NCBI GenBank assembly: GCA_023455425.1
Contig: JAEYCM010000051.1
Span: forward strand, 26,912-90,911
Direction of reading: 5' to 3'
DNA from: Bacillota bacterium
Lineage (GTDB): Bacteria > Bacillota > Clostridia > Christensenellales > CAG-138
DNA: 64,000 nucleotides
The position numbers and the translations under genes are program-made. Positions 17,002-27,000 of this stretch are shown here, in pieces. The first letter of the stretch is position 1, and each line of letters opens with the position of its first letter. The notes under the pieces are model-generated. The model did no database searches. It had not been told where the DNA came from and saw only the letters and a program-made list of their open reading frames with translations.

Positions 17002-18165
17002 TTGGCAAATAAACGCGATTATTATGAAGTATTAGGTGTTGAGAAAAACGCCTCCGAAAGCGATATCAAAAGCGCGTTCCGGAAACAGGCCAAGTCCTGC
17101 CATCCGGATTTGCACCCGGGAGATAAGGATGCGGAGGCGAGATTCAAAGAGTTGAACGAGGCCGCGGAGGTATTGAGCGATGCGAAAAAGCGCGCGCAAT
17201 ACGATCAGTTCGGCCATGCCGCATTCGACCCCGCTGCGGGCGGTGGCGGCGGCTACTCCGGCGGCAACCCGTTTTCGGGCTTCGGCGGGTTTTCCGATAT
17301 TTTTGAAACCATGTTCGGCGGCGGGTTTTCAAGCCGCGATACTACCGGCCCCGTTGCGGGAAACAATCTCAAATATACGCTTACCATTTCGTTTGAGGAC
17401 GCGGCTTTTGGCGCAAAGCGCGAAATCCTCGTGCCGCGCGAACAGAACTGCGGTTCCTGCGCTGGCTCCGGGGCAAAGCCCGGCACCAAGCCGGAACGCT
17501 GCACCACCTGCGGCGGCTCGGGGCAGGTGCGCGTGCAGCAGAACACCATGCTCGGCTCCTTTACCACCGTCCGTCCCTGTACGGCTTGCGGCGGATCGGG
17601 GCAGATCATTAAGGAGCCTTGCCTGGACTGCCACGGCCAAGGTCGCATAAAAAAGACCAGCCGTGTGGTGGTGAACATTCCCGCCGGTATCGACGACGGC
17701 CAGACATTGAGCCTTTCGGGCGAAGGGGAAGCCGGATACCGCGGAGGTCCCAGCGGCGATTTGTACGTACTTATCCGCGTGAAGCCGCATAAGCTGTTCC
17801 GCAGAAACGGCGCGGATCTGTTCCTGGACATGAAGATTTCGTATATCACGGCGGCTCTGGGCGGAGAAATCACGGTACCTACGCTCACGGGCAGCGTCAA
17901 ATACACGCTACCGGAAGGCACGCAGCCCGGCACCACGTTCCGCATGCGGGAACAGGGCATTCAGCGTCTTCGGAGCAAGGAAAAGGGCGACTTGATGGTC
18001 AAGGTCGAGATTGAGGTGCCCAAGCGACTTACGGAGGAACAGAAACACCTGCTGCGCGCTTTTGGTGAAACGATCGGGGAAAATCCGGTACAAGGCGAGC
18101 CGCACAAGTCCAACGCCAAGAAAAGCATTTTTGATAAAGTGAAGGACGCGCTCAATAACGAATAA
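17002..18165 (+). CDS. dnaJ: Chaperone DnaJ (Hsp40)
   Basis: A 387-residue co-chaperone of DnaK. The J domain begins [12 protein letters not shown] and carries HPD at residues 34-36; a Gly/Phe-rich linker follows ([18 protein letters not shown]), then a zinc-binding domain with four CxxCxG-type repeats ([32 protein letters not shown]) and the two beta-sandwich domains. Translation starts at TTG 17002: GGGAGAGGG lies upstream at good spacing, and the predicted protein then starts exactly where DnaJ homologs do. A terminator and a separate promoter split it from dnaK, so its expression may not follow CIRCE control. Confidence 0.96.
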   Translation: MANKRDYYEVLGVEKNASESDIKSAFRKQAKSCHPDLHPGDKDAEARFKELNEAAEVLSDAKKRAQYDQFGHAAFDPAAGGGGGYSGGNPFSGFGGFSDIFETMFGGGFSSRDTTGPVAGNNLKYTLTISFEDAAFGAKREILVPREQNCGSCAGSGAKPGTKPERCTTCGGSGQVRVQQNTMLGSFTTVRPCTACGGSGQIIKEPCLDCHGQGRIKKTSRVVVNIPAGIDDGQTLSLSGEGEAGYRGGPSGDLYVLIRVKPHKLFRRNGADLFLDMKISYITAALGGEITVPTLTGSVKYTLPEGTQPGTTFRMREQGIQRLRSKEKGDLMVKVEIEVPKRLTEEQKHLLRAFGETIGENPVQGEPHKSNAKKSIFDKVKDALNNE

Positions 18166-18181
18166 ACAATAGTAAATATTG

Positions 18182-18210
18182 GCCGCCGTGCAAAAGCACG
18201 GCGGCTTTTT
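18182..18210 (+). terminator. Intrinsic terminator of dnaJ
   Basis: GCCGCCGTGC, loop AAAA, GCACGGCGGC, TTTTT. Confidence 0.93.
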
Positions 18211-18267
18211 GATGCAGAAACAAGAGCCATACTAAAATAAATTTTTCGTACATTAAACAAAGTTTGC

Positions 18268-18296
18268 TTGAAAATATTCTGAAATAAATGTATGAT
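18268..18296 (+). promoter_or_regulatory. Sigma-A promoter of the purine operon
   Basis: TTGAAA (18268-18273), 17 bp, TATGAT (18291-18296). About 60 nt of leader precede purE; no purine riboswitch fits in it, and a convincing PurR box pair was not seen. Confidence 0.7.
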
Positions 18297-18362
18297 GATC
18301 GAGTAAAAAGAAATTAACATTGATTTTTGTGGACAAAACACGAACATAAGGAGAGAAAACGC

Positions 18363-18854
18363 ATGCGAAAGGTCGCCCTTGTGATGGGCAGCGACAGCGA
18401 TCTTCCTGTACTCGAACCCGCTATCGATATGCTGCGCAAATTGGAAATTCCGTTCGAAGTCCGGGTGCTTTCCGCGCACCGCACGCCGGGACAGGCCGCA
18501 GCATTTGCAAAAAGCGCCATGGAAAACGGCTTTGGCGTCATCATCGCCGCGGCAGGAAAAGCTGCGCATCTTGCGGGCGCAATGGCGGCTCATTCGCTTT
18601 TGCCCGTCATCGGCATCCCCGTGCAGGCGAGCGCGCTGGACGGTCTGGACGCGCTGCTCGCAACAGTCCAGATGCCCGCGGGCGTACCTGTCGCTACCGT
18701 CGCCATCAACGGCGCGCAGAATGCCGCCATACTTGCTGCGCAAATGCTTGCGTTGGAGGACAAGACGCTTTTTATGAAGCTTGCCGCGCAGCGCGGCGAA
18801 ATGGAGCGGGCCGCCGCGGAAAAAGATCAGGCCATACGGGAACGGTATTTTTAA
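18363..18854 (+). CDS. purE: PurE, N5-carboxyaminoimidazole ribonucleotide mutase
   Basis: A 163-residue enzyme that makes CAIR in de novo purine synthesis. The start [19 protein letters not shown] and the motif SAHRTPGQA are diagnostic, as is [32 protein letters not shown]. Class I enzymes need PurK as partner; no purK is in this cluster, so purK must lie elsewhere or the enzyme must act as class II on AIR plus CO2. The length is that of a class I protein. AAGGAGAG precedes the ATG. It is the first gene of purE-C-F-M-N-D-L. Confidence 0.95.
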   Translation: MRKVALVMGSDSDLPVLEPAIDMLRKLEIPFEVRVLSAHRTPGQAAAFAKSAMENGFGVIIAAAGKAAHLAGAMAAHSLLPVIGIPVQASALDGLDALLATVQMPAGVPVATVAINGAQNAAILAAQMLALEDKTLFMKLAAQRGEMERAAAEKDQAIRERYF

Positions 18855-18918
18855 GGGCTAGGGAATATTCCCTGGTCCTGTTCTATGTTGAAGCGGATGA
18901 TTGGAAGGAGAATGGAAG

Positions 18919-19629
18919 ATGGAAAAGACCAGACAGCTTTATGAGGGCAAGGCAAAAAAGGTATATGCAACCGCGGATGATGCGCTTTGTATCGTCTCCT
19001 ACAAGGATGACGCTACGGCCTTCAACGGCGAAAAGCGTGGCACTATATTGGGAAAGGGCGCCATTAATAACCGCGTTACCAATAACCTGATGCAGTTGTT
19101 GGAAAAGGAGGGCATTCCAACCCATTTTGTGAAAGAACTAACGGAAACCGAAACACTGGTAAAGAAGGTAACCATCGTGCCGCTGGAAGTCATCGTGCGC
19201 AACATTGCGGCGGGCTCGCTTTCTAAGCGCCTGGGATTGCCGGAAGGTACGCCCATGAAGCGTACGGTGCTCGAATACTGCTACAAGGACGATGCGCTTG
19301 GCGACCCGATGGTGAACGAATACCATATTTTTGCTTTGGAGCTTGCGACGCCTGAGGAACTGGAGTTGATTGCGCGCTATTCGTTTAAAATCAACGAAAT
19401 TCTTACGAGGCATCTGCAATCCATCGGCATCGAGCTTGTGGACTTCAAGCTGGAGTTTGGCAGGACATCCGAAGGGGAACTGGTGCTTGCCGATGAGATT
19501 TCCCCGGACACCTGCCGCTTCTGGGACAGCGCCACGAAGAAGAAACTCGATAAGGACCGCTTCCGCCGTGATCTTGGCGAGGTGGAGGACGCATATATCG
19601 AAATCCGCAAGCGCCTGATGGGCGAGTAA
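18919..19629 (+). CDS. purC: PurC, SAICAR synthetase
   Basis: A 236-residue enzyme joining aspartate to CAIR with ATP to form SAICAR. Diagnostic segments are [11 protein letters not shown] near the start, [38 protein letters not shown] and [14 protein letters not shown]. The ATG at 18919 has AAGGAG 10 bases upstream; an in-frame TTG at 18901 is less likely. The 64-bp gap from purE contains a small palindrome (AGGGAATATTCCCT) without a T-run. Confidence 0.96.
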   Translation: MEKTRQLYEGKAKKVYATADDALCIVSYKDDATAFNGEKRGTILGKGAINNRVTNNLMQLLEKEGIPTHFVKELTETETLVKKVTIVPLEVIVRNIAAGSLSKRLGLPEGTPMKRTVLEYCYKDDALGDPMVNEYHIFALELATPEELELIARYSFKINEILTRHLQSIGIELVDFKLEFGRTSEGELVLADEISPDTCRFWDSATKKKLDKDRFRRDLGEVEDAYIEIRKRLMGE

Positions 19630-19639
19630 GGTCAAATCC

Positions 19640-21088
19640 ATGTACAACGAATTGCACGAGGAATGCGGGCTGTTTGGCATATGCGGTAAAACCGGGGAAG
19701 AGGACGTCGCATCCCTTTCGTACTACGCCCTATATGCACTCCAGCACCGCGGGCAGGAAAGCTGCGGCATTGCGGTGAACGACGATGGGCTCATCACCGC
19801 TTACCGGGACGCCGGTTTGGTCAACGAGGTGTTCGGCGCCGAAACGCTCAAAAAGCTGGGGCGTGGGAAAATGGCGATCGGCCATGTGCGTTACGGCACC
19901 ACCGGAAACGACGCCCGCCTGAACGCGCAGCCGCTTGTCATCAACCATGTGAAGGGCCGCATGGCGCTCGCGCACAACGGAAACCTTACCAACGACGCGC
20001 AGCTTCGGGAGGAACTTGAGCTTGCGGGCTCCATATTCCACTCCACCAGCGACAGTGAAGTCATCGCCTACATCATCACCAAGGAACGGTTGAGCGCGCC
20101 CTCCATAGAGGCTGCGGTTTCAAAAGCCATGTGCCGCTTAAAAGGCGCGTATTCGCTCGTAATCCTTTCGCCCACCAAGCTCATCGCCGTGCGGGACCCC
20201 ATGGGGTTTCGTCCTTTGTGTATCGGGCGGATGGGAGAAAGCTATGTATTTGCTTCAGAAAGCTGCGCGCTTATGAGCATCGGCGCAACATTTGTGCGGG
20301 ATGTACTGCCCGGTGAAATCGTGGTGGCGGACGCAAACGGCCTGAGAAGCATCACCGAACACTGCAACACGCAGAAAACCTCGCTCTGCGTATTTGAACT
20401 GATTTACTTTGCCCGGCCGGACAGCGTGATAGACGGCAGCAGCGTGCAGACTGCAAGGCAGCGGGCGGGCGCGTTTTTGGCGCTTGAACATCCGGTGCAG
20501 GCGGATGTTGTCGTCGGCGTGCCGGATTCCGGCATTGACGCCGCCATCGGCTATGCGCGCCAATCCGGCATCCCGTATGGCGTTGGATTTATCAAAAATA
20601 AATACATCGGCCGCACTTTCATTCAACCCACGCAGGCGGGGCGGGAAGACCAGGTGCGCATCAAATTAAACCCCATTGCGGCAACGGTTACGGGGAAGCG
20701 CGTGGTGCTCATCGACGATTCCATCGTGCGCGGCACCACCTCCGCCCGCATTGTACGATTGTTGCGCGAGGCGGGGGCACAGGAGGTCCATCTCCGCTCC
20801 TCCGCGCCCAAGTTCCTGTATCCATGCTATTACGGCACGGATATCGACTCACAGGAGAAGCTGATTGCGTGGAACCACACCGAGGAAGAGATGAAAGAGA
20901 TACTTGGCGTCGACTCAATCGGTTTTTTGAGTGCAAGTAATGTTACCAAGCTTGCGGACCATACGAGCCTTGGGTTTTGCGCCGCCTGCTTTACCGGGGA
21001 GTACCCCGCTGAAACCCCAAAGCAAAGAGGCAAAAACAAATTTGACGCGAAGATCGGGTCGAATACCGAACAGGGAGCGGCAGTATGA
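19640..21088 (+). CDS. purF: PurF, amidophosphoribosyltransferase
   Basis: A 482-residue enzyme for the first step of purine synthesis, making phosphoribosylamine from PRPP and glutamine. The glutaminase nucleophile is Cys9 (HEECGLFGI), so a short propeptide would be removed to expose it, as in the Bacillus-type enzymes. LQHRGQESCGI and GHVRYGTTG belong to the glutaminase domain; the PRPP loop is VVLIDDSIVRGTTSARI. Cysteines further down (CYYGTD, CAACFTGEYP) fit the iron-sulfur cluster of the Gram-positive form. It is 10 bp from purC and overlaps purM by 4 bp. Confidence 0.97.
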   Translation: MYNELHEECGLFGICGKTGEEDVASLSYYALYALQHRGQESCGIAVNDDGLITAYRDAGLVNEVFGAETLKKLGRGKMAIGHVRYGTTGNDARLNAQPLVINHVKGRMALAHNGNLTNDAQLREELELAGSIFHSTSDSEVIAYIITKERLSAPSIEAAVSKAMCRLKGAYSLVILSPTKLIAVRDPMGFRPLCIGRMGESYVFASESCALMSIGATFVRDVLPGEIVVADANGLRSITEHCNTQKTSLCVFELIYFARPDSVIDGSSVQTARQRAGAFLALEHPVQADVVVGVPDSGIDAAIGYARQSGIPYGVGFIKNKYIGRTFIQPTQAGREDQVRIKLNPIAATVTGKRVVLIDDSIVRGTTSARIVRLLREAGAQEVHLRSSAPKFLYPCYYGTDIDSQEKLIAWNHTEEEMKEILGVDSIGFLSASNVTKLADHTSLGFCAACFTGEYPAETPKQRGKNKFDAKIGSNTEQGAAV

Positions 21089-22125
21089 AAAGCTACAGCG
21101 AAAGCTATAAAAAGGCGGGCGTGGATATCACCGCGGGCTACCGTGCCGTGGAGCTGATGAAACGGCATGTGCAAAGCACGCGCATCCCGGGCGTTCTTTT
21201 GCCCATCGGCGGGTTTGGCGGGCTGTTCCAGCCGGATTTATCCGGCATGCGGGAACCAGTGCTGGTCAGCGGGACGGACGGTGTGGGCACAAAACTTAAG
21301 CTTGCCTTTTTAATGGACAAGCACGATACCGTAGGCGTCGATTGCGTGGCCATGTGCGTAAACGATATCATCTGCTGCGGCGCGCAGCCGCTGTTCTTTC
21401 TTGATTATGTCGCAGTCTGGAAAAATGTACCCGAGCGCGTGTCAGAGATCGTATCGGGTGTTGCAAAGGGTTGTGTGGAAGCAAACTGCGCGCTCATCGG
21501 CGGGGAAACGGCGGAAATGCCGGGCTTTTATCCCGCGGAAGAATACGACCTTGCGGGGTTTGCGGTGGGCATGGTGGACAAAGGGAACATACTCGACCCG
21601 GAACGGGTCAAGGCAGGAGACGTGCTGATAGCGCTGCCTTCCTCCGGCGTACATTCCAACGGATTTTCGCTGGTACGCAAAGTGTTCCGCATGGAAGAAA
21701 ACCCGGCCATACTCAACAAACATCTTGGGGACATCGGCATGACATTGGGGGAGGCGCTGCTGACCCCCACCAAAATTTACGTAAAGCCGGTGCTTGCCCT
21801 TCTAAAGGCCGTGGAGGTCCACGCGCTTGCGCACATCACGGGCGGCGGGTTCTACGAAAACATCCCGCGCTGCCTGCCGCAGGGTTTATCGGCAAAGATC
21901 GAACGCGAAGCCGTAAACGTCCTTCCGATATTCGATTATATCCGGCGAGCAGGGCGCATTTCCACGCGGGACCTTTACAACACGTTCAATATGGGCGTGG
22001 GTATGGTGGCGGTCGTTTCCAAACAGGATGCGGATACGGCGCTTTCTGTACTCAAAGAACAGGGAACGGATGCCTACGTCTTAGGCGAAGTCATACCGGG
22101 CGAAAACGGAGTGGAGTTATGCTGA
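21085..22125 (+). CDS. purM: PurM, AIR synthetase
   Basis: A 346-residue ATP-dependent cyclo-ligase that converts FGAM to AIR. Diagnostic stretches are SYKKAGVDITAGYRAVELMK, LVSGTDGVGTKLKLAF, GVDCVAMCVNDIICCGAQPLFFLDY, GGETAEMPGFY and ALAHITGGGFYENIPR. It starts with ATGA overlapping the purF stop, and its 3' end overlaps purN by 7 bp, so translation is coupled along the operon. The length is normal for the family. Confidence 0.97.
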   Translation: MKSYSESYKKAGVDITAGYRAVELMKRHVQSTRIPGVLLPIGGFGGLFQPDLSGMREPVLVSGTDGVGTKLKLAFLMDKHDTVGVDCVAMCVNDIICCGAQPLFFLDYVAVWKNVPERVSEIVSGVAKGCVEANCALIGGETAEMPGFYPAEEYDLAGFAVGMVDKGNILDPERVKAGDVLIALPSSGVHSNGFSLVRKVFRMEENPAILNKHLGDIGMTLGEALLTPTKIYVKPVLALLKAVEVHALAHITGGGFYENIPRCLPQGLSAKIEREAVNVLPIFDYIRRAGRISTRDLYNTFNMGVGMVAVVSKQDADTALSVLKEQGTDAYVLGEVIPGENGVELC

Positions 22126-22742
22126 AGTCGAACGTGGGCGTGCTGGTTTCGGGCGGCGGCACCAATCTGCAGGCGCTTATCGATGCGGAGCGGACGGGGC
22201 TTTTACCCCACGCGCAAATCTCTCTGGTGATTTCAAGTTCTGGGAAAGCCTATGCGCTGGAGCGCGCCAAAGAGGTAAGCATTAAGGCGCTCGCGATTGA
22301 GGAAGCGGCGTGCGGCAGCCATGCGGCGTTTGAAGAACGTTTGCTTGGCGCATTAAGAGAACACCATATTGATCTTGTCGTTCTGGCCGGGTTTTTGCCG
22401 CTGTTAAGCGCGGACTTTGTGCGCCGGTATCCCATGCGCATCTTAAACGTTCATCCATCGCTCATCCCGTCGTTTTGCGGCAAGGGATATTACGGGCTCA
22501 AGGTCCATGAGGCGGCGCTCCAAAAAGGCGTCAAGCTGACGGGCGCTACCGTCCATTTTGTCAATGAGGAGATCGACGGCGGGGACATCCTGCTGCAAAA
22601 AGCGGTCGAAGTACGGGAAGGGGATACGCCCAAAGAACTGCAGCGGCGCGTGATGGAGCAAGCGGAATGGGTGCTGCTCCCGCAGGCGGTGGAGCTCGTA
22701 GCGTCAGCAATCGGGAAGGAGAAGGCAGAATGCGCGTCATGA
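22119..22742 (+). CDS. purN: PurN, GAR formyltransferase
   Basis: A 207-residue folate-dependent enzyme that formylates GAR from 10-formyl-tetrahydrofolate. It begins KSNVGVLVSGGGTNLQALIDA, and carries the catalytic region RILNVHPSLIPSFCGKGYYGLKVHEAAL with the conserved N-x-H-P-S-L-L/I-P segment, then GATVHFVNEEIDGGDILLQKAV with the essential Asp. The start overlaps the purM stop; its own 3' end overlaps purD by 13 bp. The presence of purN means the formyl donor is folate rather than free formate. Confidence 0.95.
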   Translation: MLKSNVGVLVSGGGTNLQALIDAERTGLLPHAQISLVISSSGKAYALERAKEVSIKALAIEEAACGSHAAFEERLLGALREHHIDLVVLAGFLPLLSADFVRRYPMRILNVHPSLIPSFCGKGYYGLKVHEAALQKGVKLTGATVHFVNEEIDGGDILLQKAVEVREGDTPKELQRRVMEQAEWVLLPQAVELVASAIGKEKAECAS

Positions 22743-24010
22743 TCGTAGGCGGCGGCGGGCGCGAACACGCGCTTGCGCTTGCCGTCAAAAAAAGCCCGCT
22801 GGTGAGTGAACTGTTTGTCCTTCCAGGCAACGCCGGCATTGCGGAGATCGCTACATGCGTCCCAATCGGCGCAAAGGAACTGGACCGCATTGTGGCGTTC
22901 GCGGTGGAACGGCGCATTGAATTCGTCATTGTCGCCCCGGACGATCCGTTGGTAATGGGGCTTGTAGATAAGCTTCACGCTGCTCATATCCCTTGCTTCG
23001 GCCCGGAAAAGAAGGCTGCGCTCATTGAAGGCAGCAAAGCGTTTGCAAAAGAACTGATGCAACAGGCGGGTATCCCTACCGCGGAATACGCTGTGTTTAC
23101 CGAGGAGCAGGAAGCGGTACGTTATCTTTCCTCCTGCGCGTATCCCATTGTAATTAAGGCGGATGGACTTGCGCTGGGCAAAGGGGTCGTCATTGCCCAA
23201 GACTTTATGGAAGCAAAAGAAACCGTACACGGCATGATGGCGGAAAAGCGCTTTGGCGCAAGCGGAGCGCGCGTCGTGATCGAAGAATTTCTGACAGGAC
23301 CAGAGGTATCCGTTCTTGCGCTCACGGATGGCAAGACCATTGTTCCGTTGCCTTCCTCCATGGATCACAAACGCATATATGACGGCGACCACGGTCCCAA
23401 CACGGGCGGCATGGGCGCAATTTCCCCCAACCCGTACTATACGGAGGAAACGGCGGCAATTTGCATGGAGCAGATATTTCTGCCCACCATCCGCACGCTC
23501 AACCGGGCTGGGCGCACATTCAAAGGCTGCCTGTATTTCGGGCTGATGCTCACGGAATACGGCCCCAAAGTCATTGAATACAACTGCCGCTTTGGGGACC
23601 CGGAAACCCAGGCTGTATTGCCACTCATCGAATCCGGCCTGTTCGAAGCCATGTTGGCGGTGGAGGAAGAACGGCTTGCCGGAGTGGAGTTAAAAATCAA
23701 GCTCGGCGCGTGCTGCTGCGTGGCGCTTGCAAGCGCGGGATACCCGGGCACGTATGAAACTGGAAAACCCATCCGTATTCGCTCCCGGGAACTTGGGGAG
23801 GATGTTGTAATTTACCATGCCGGAACGAAGCGCCAGGCTGAAGGATATGTGACGGCTGGCGGGCGCGTGCTGGGCGTTTCCGCCGTGGGGGAGACACTGT
23901 CTTCCGCTGTCGGCCGGTCGTACGACATGGTGCGGCGCGTGGAATTTGAAGGAATGCAGTATCGAAAAGATATTGGGCAAACGGCGCTTTGCGCCTCAAT
24001 GAGGGGGTAA
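22730..24010 (+). CDS. purD: PurD, GAR synthetase
   Basis: A 426-residue ATP-grasp ligase that joins glycine to phosphoribosylamine. The start is MRVMIVGGGGREHALALAV; ATG 22730 lies inside the purN end with GGAAGGAGAAGG upstream. The ATP-grasp core appears as IVIKADGLALGKGVVIAQ, SSMDHKRIYDGDHGPNTGGMGAISP and YNCRFGDPETQAVLPL. The length is normal. It is followed after one base by purL. Confidence 0.97.
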   Translation: MRVMIVGGGGREHALALAVKKSPLVSELFVLPGNAGIAEIATCVPIGAKELDRIVAFAVERRIEFVIVAPDDPLVMGLVDKLHAAHIPCFGPEKKAALIEGSKAFAKELMQQAGIPTAEYAVFTEEQEAVRYLSSCAYPIVIKADGLALGKGVVIAQDFMEAKETVHGMMAEKRFGASGARVVIEEFLTGPEVSVLALTDGKTIVPLPSSMDHKRIYDGDHGPNTGGMGAISPNPYYTEETAAICMEQIFLPTIRTLNRAGRTFKGCLYFGLMLTEYGPKVIEYNCRFGDPETQAVLPLIESGLFEAMLAVEEERLAGVELKIKLGACCCVALASAGYPGTYETGKPIRIRSRELGEDVVIYHAGTKRQAEGYVTAGGRVLGVSAVGETLSSAVGRSYDMVRRVEFEGMQYRKDIGQTALCASMRG

Positions 24011-24011
24011 T

Positions 24012-27000
24012 ATGGTCTGCCGCGTTTATGTGGAAAAAAAGAACACGTTTGCCGCGGAGGCGGAAGCGCTGTTCACGGATATCCGTTCGTTTCTGCGCAT
24101 AGAAGGATTGGAGCAGCTTCGCATACTGAACCGGTACGACGTGGAGGGTATTTCGGGAGGCTTATTTGCGCAATGCAAGACCACCGTGTTTTCGGAACCG
24201 CAGACGGACGACTGCATGGATACACTGCCGCAGGATGTGTTTTCCGGATGCTGTACCGCGTTTGCGGTGGAATACTTGCCGGGTCAGTTTGACCAAAGGG
24301 CGGATTCCGCCGCGCAATGCATCCAGCTCATTTCCATGGGAGAGCGCCCGCTGGTGCGTACCGCAAAAATCTACCTGCTCTACGGAAACATCACGAAGGC
24401 GGGGCTTGCCGCGATCAAAAGGCATGTCATCAACCCTGTGGAAAGCAGGGAAGCGTCATTAGAACAGGTTGACACGCTGAAGGTAAGCGCAGCGGAACAC
24501 GAAGCGCCACCGATTTTAAATGGTTTTTGCAAGCTCAATGAAGGTGAACTTGCCGCGTTTATTAAGGAATACGGCCTTGCGATGGACGCCGACGATCTCC
24601 GTTTTTGTCAGGAGTATTTTAGAGAAGAACACCGGAACCCCACGCTGACCGAGCTTCGCGCCATCGATACCTACTGGTCCGATCATTGCAGGCATACGAC
24701 GTTTTTGACGCAGCTAAGCGAGGTTACGTTTGAGCATAGGGATGCGCAAACGGCTTATGAACGTTATCTGAAGCTGCGGGAAATGCTGCAAATCAAAAAG
24801 CCTGTGACTTTGATGGATCTTGCGACCATCGCAAAGAAGGCGTTAAAGGCGGAAGGAAAGCTTATTAACCTTGACGAATCGGAAGAAATCAACGCCTGTA
24901 CCGTCAAAGTCAAGGCGGATGTGGGCGGCAAAGAGGAAGACTGGCTGCTGCTCTTTAAAAACGAAACGCACAACCACCCGACAGAGATTGAGCCCTTCGG
25001 CGGAGCCGCCACCTGCATTGGTGGCGCGATCCGGGACCCGCTTTCCGGCCGGGCTTACGTATATCAGGCCATGCGCATCACGGGCGCTGCCGATCCACTG
25101 GCCCCGGTGGAAGAAACCCTTCCCGGCAAGCTGGCCCAGCGTAAGCTTGTTACGACGGCGGCTGCGGGCTACAGCTCGTACGGAAACCAGATCGGCCTTG
25201 CAACTGGTATTGTGGAGGAACTCTATCATCCCGGCTATGCGGCAAAGCATATGGAACTGGGCGCTGTCATCGGCGCTGCTCCCGCAAAAAACGTGCGTCG
25301 GGAACCGCCCAAGCCCGGCGACGTCGTACTGCTTTTAGGCGGGCGCACAGGGCGCGACGGCTGCGGTGGGGCCACGGGTTCGTCTAAGGCCCACAACGCA
25401 CAGTCTCTGGAACTGTGCGGCGCGGAGGTGCAAAAGGGCAACGCGCCGGAGGAACGCAAACTCCAGCGCCTGTTCCGCAATCCGGAGGCGGCGCGGTTGA
25501 TTAAGCGCTGCAACGATTTCGGCGCGGGCGGCGTATCCGTGGCGGTCGGCGAGCTGGCGGACGGGCTGATTATCGATCTTGACGCCGTGCCGGAAAAATA
25601 TAAAGGCTTGTCCGCGACGGAGCTTGCAATCAGCGAATCGCAGGAACGCATGGCTGTAGTTCTGGATCCAAAGGATAAGGACGCGTTCTTTCACCTGGCC
25701 GCGGAGGAAAATCTGGAGGCTACAGAGATTGCCGTCGTGACCGAAGAAAAGCGGCTCATCATGCGGCATCGGGGACAGACGGTAGTGGACCTTTCCCGCG
25801 CGTTCTTAAATGTAAATGGCGCGCCCAAGCGGGCAGACGCGCATGTTTCTCCCGCCAAGCCGCTTCAGCGTTTTCCTTGGGAACAGGGAGGATATCGGGA
25901 GCGGTTATCTGCGCTTGTCAGCGATCTCAATTTTTGTTCCCACCAGGGTTTGGCGGAGCGGTTTGATTCCACCATCGGTGCGGGCACGGTATTGATGCCC
26001 TTTGGTGGCGCGCGGCAAAAAACGCCCGCGCAGGCCATGGCGGCGCTGCTCCCCGTACAGCATGGGAACACCCGCGCCTGCTCCGTGATGGCCTACGGGT
26101 ATGATCCGTATATGAGCGAGGTCGATCCATATTCCGGCGCGTATCTTGCCGTCGTCCATTCTCTAGCAAAACTTGTAGCGACAGGAGCAAACGCGGAGGG
26201 CGCGTACCTGACGCTGCAGGAATACTTCCCGCGCTTGGGAAACGATAGAAGCCGCTGGGGACTGCCGCTCGCGGCGCTGTTAGGCGCGGTGGATGCGCAG
26301 CTTGATTTTGGGTGCGCAGCCATCGGTGGAAAGGATTCCATGAGCGGCAGTTTTGAAGGACTGGACGTCCCGCCCACACTCGTTTCGTTTGCGGTTTCTA
26401 TGGCGGACGCAAAAACGATCCTCTCCCCGGAATATAAGCATACCGGAGCGCATGTTGCCTTATTCGCGCCAAAATACCGTGAAAACGGCCTGCCGGAAGC
26501 GGGAAGCATGAAGGAAACGTTCAGGCAGATCCATGCTTTGGTACAAAGCAAACAGGCAACGGCAATCTATACGCTCGGACGCGGCGGCATTGCGGAAGCG
26601 GTCTTCAAAATGGGCCTTGGTAATTGCATCGGCGTGCGGTTTGCGGATACGGTCACGCCGGATCTGCTGTTTTCCCCGCGCTTTGGCGCGTTTGTGGTGG
26701 AGCTAAAAGAAAACGTCATAGCAGGAACCCCGCTTGGCACAACGCAGGAAGCGTATAAATGGACGTTTGCCGATGAGGAAATTGCACTCGATGAAATGGA
26801 GCGCATCTATCAAAATAAGCTTACGCTTGTGTATCCTATACAGCCCAATAACGTGGGCAGAGTTTCCGTCCCGGCGTATTCCTGTCCTGGAGCACCGGTA
26901 AAACGCTCCGGCGCTTCCATTGCAAAGCCGCGTGTCCTCATCCCGGTATTTCCCGGTACAAATTGTGAATACGATACGGAGGCGGCGTTCCTGCGGGCGG

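Noticed and set aside
18211..18362. Purine riboswitch ahead of purE
   Set aside because: The promoter leaves a leader of only about 60 nt, and no three-way-junction pattern with the conserved loops was found.
21471..22118. Open frame running through purM into purN
   Set aside because: The part overlapping purM is out of frame with PurM, and PurN starts at ATG 22119 where its family sequence begins.
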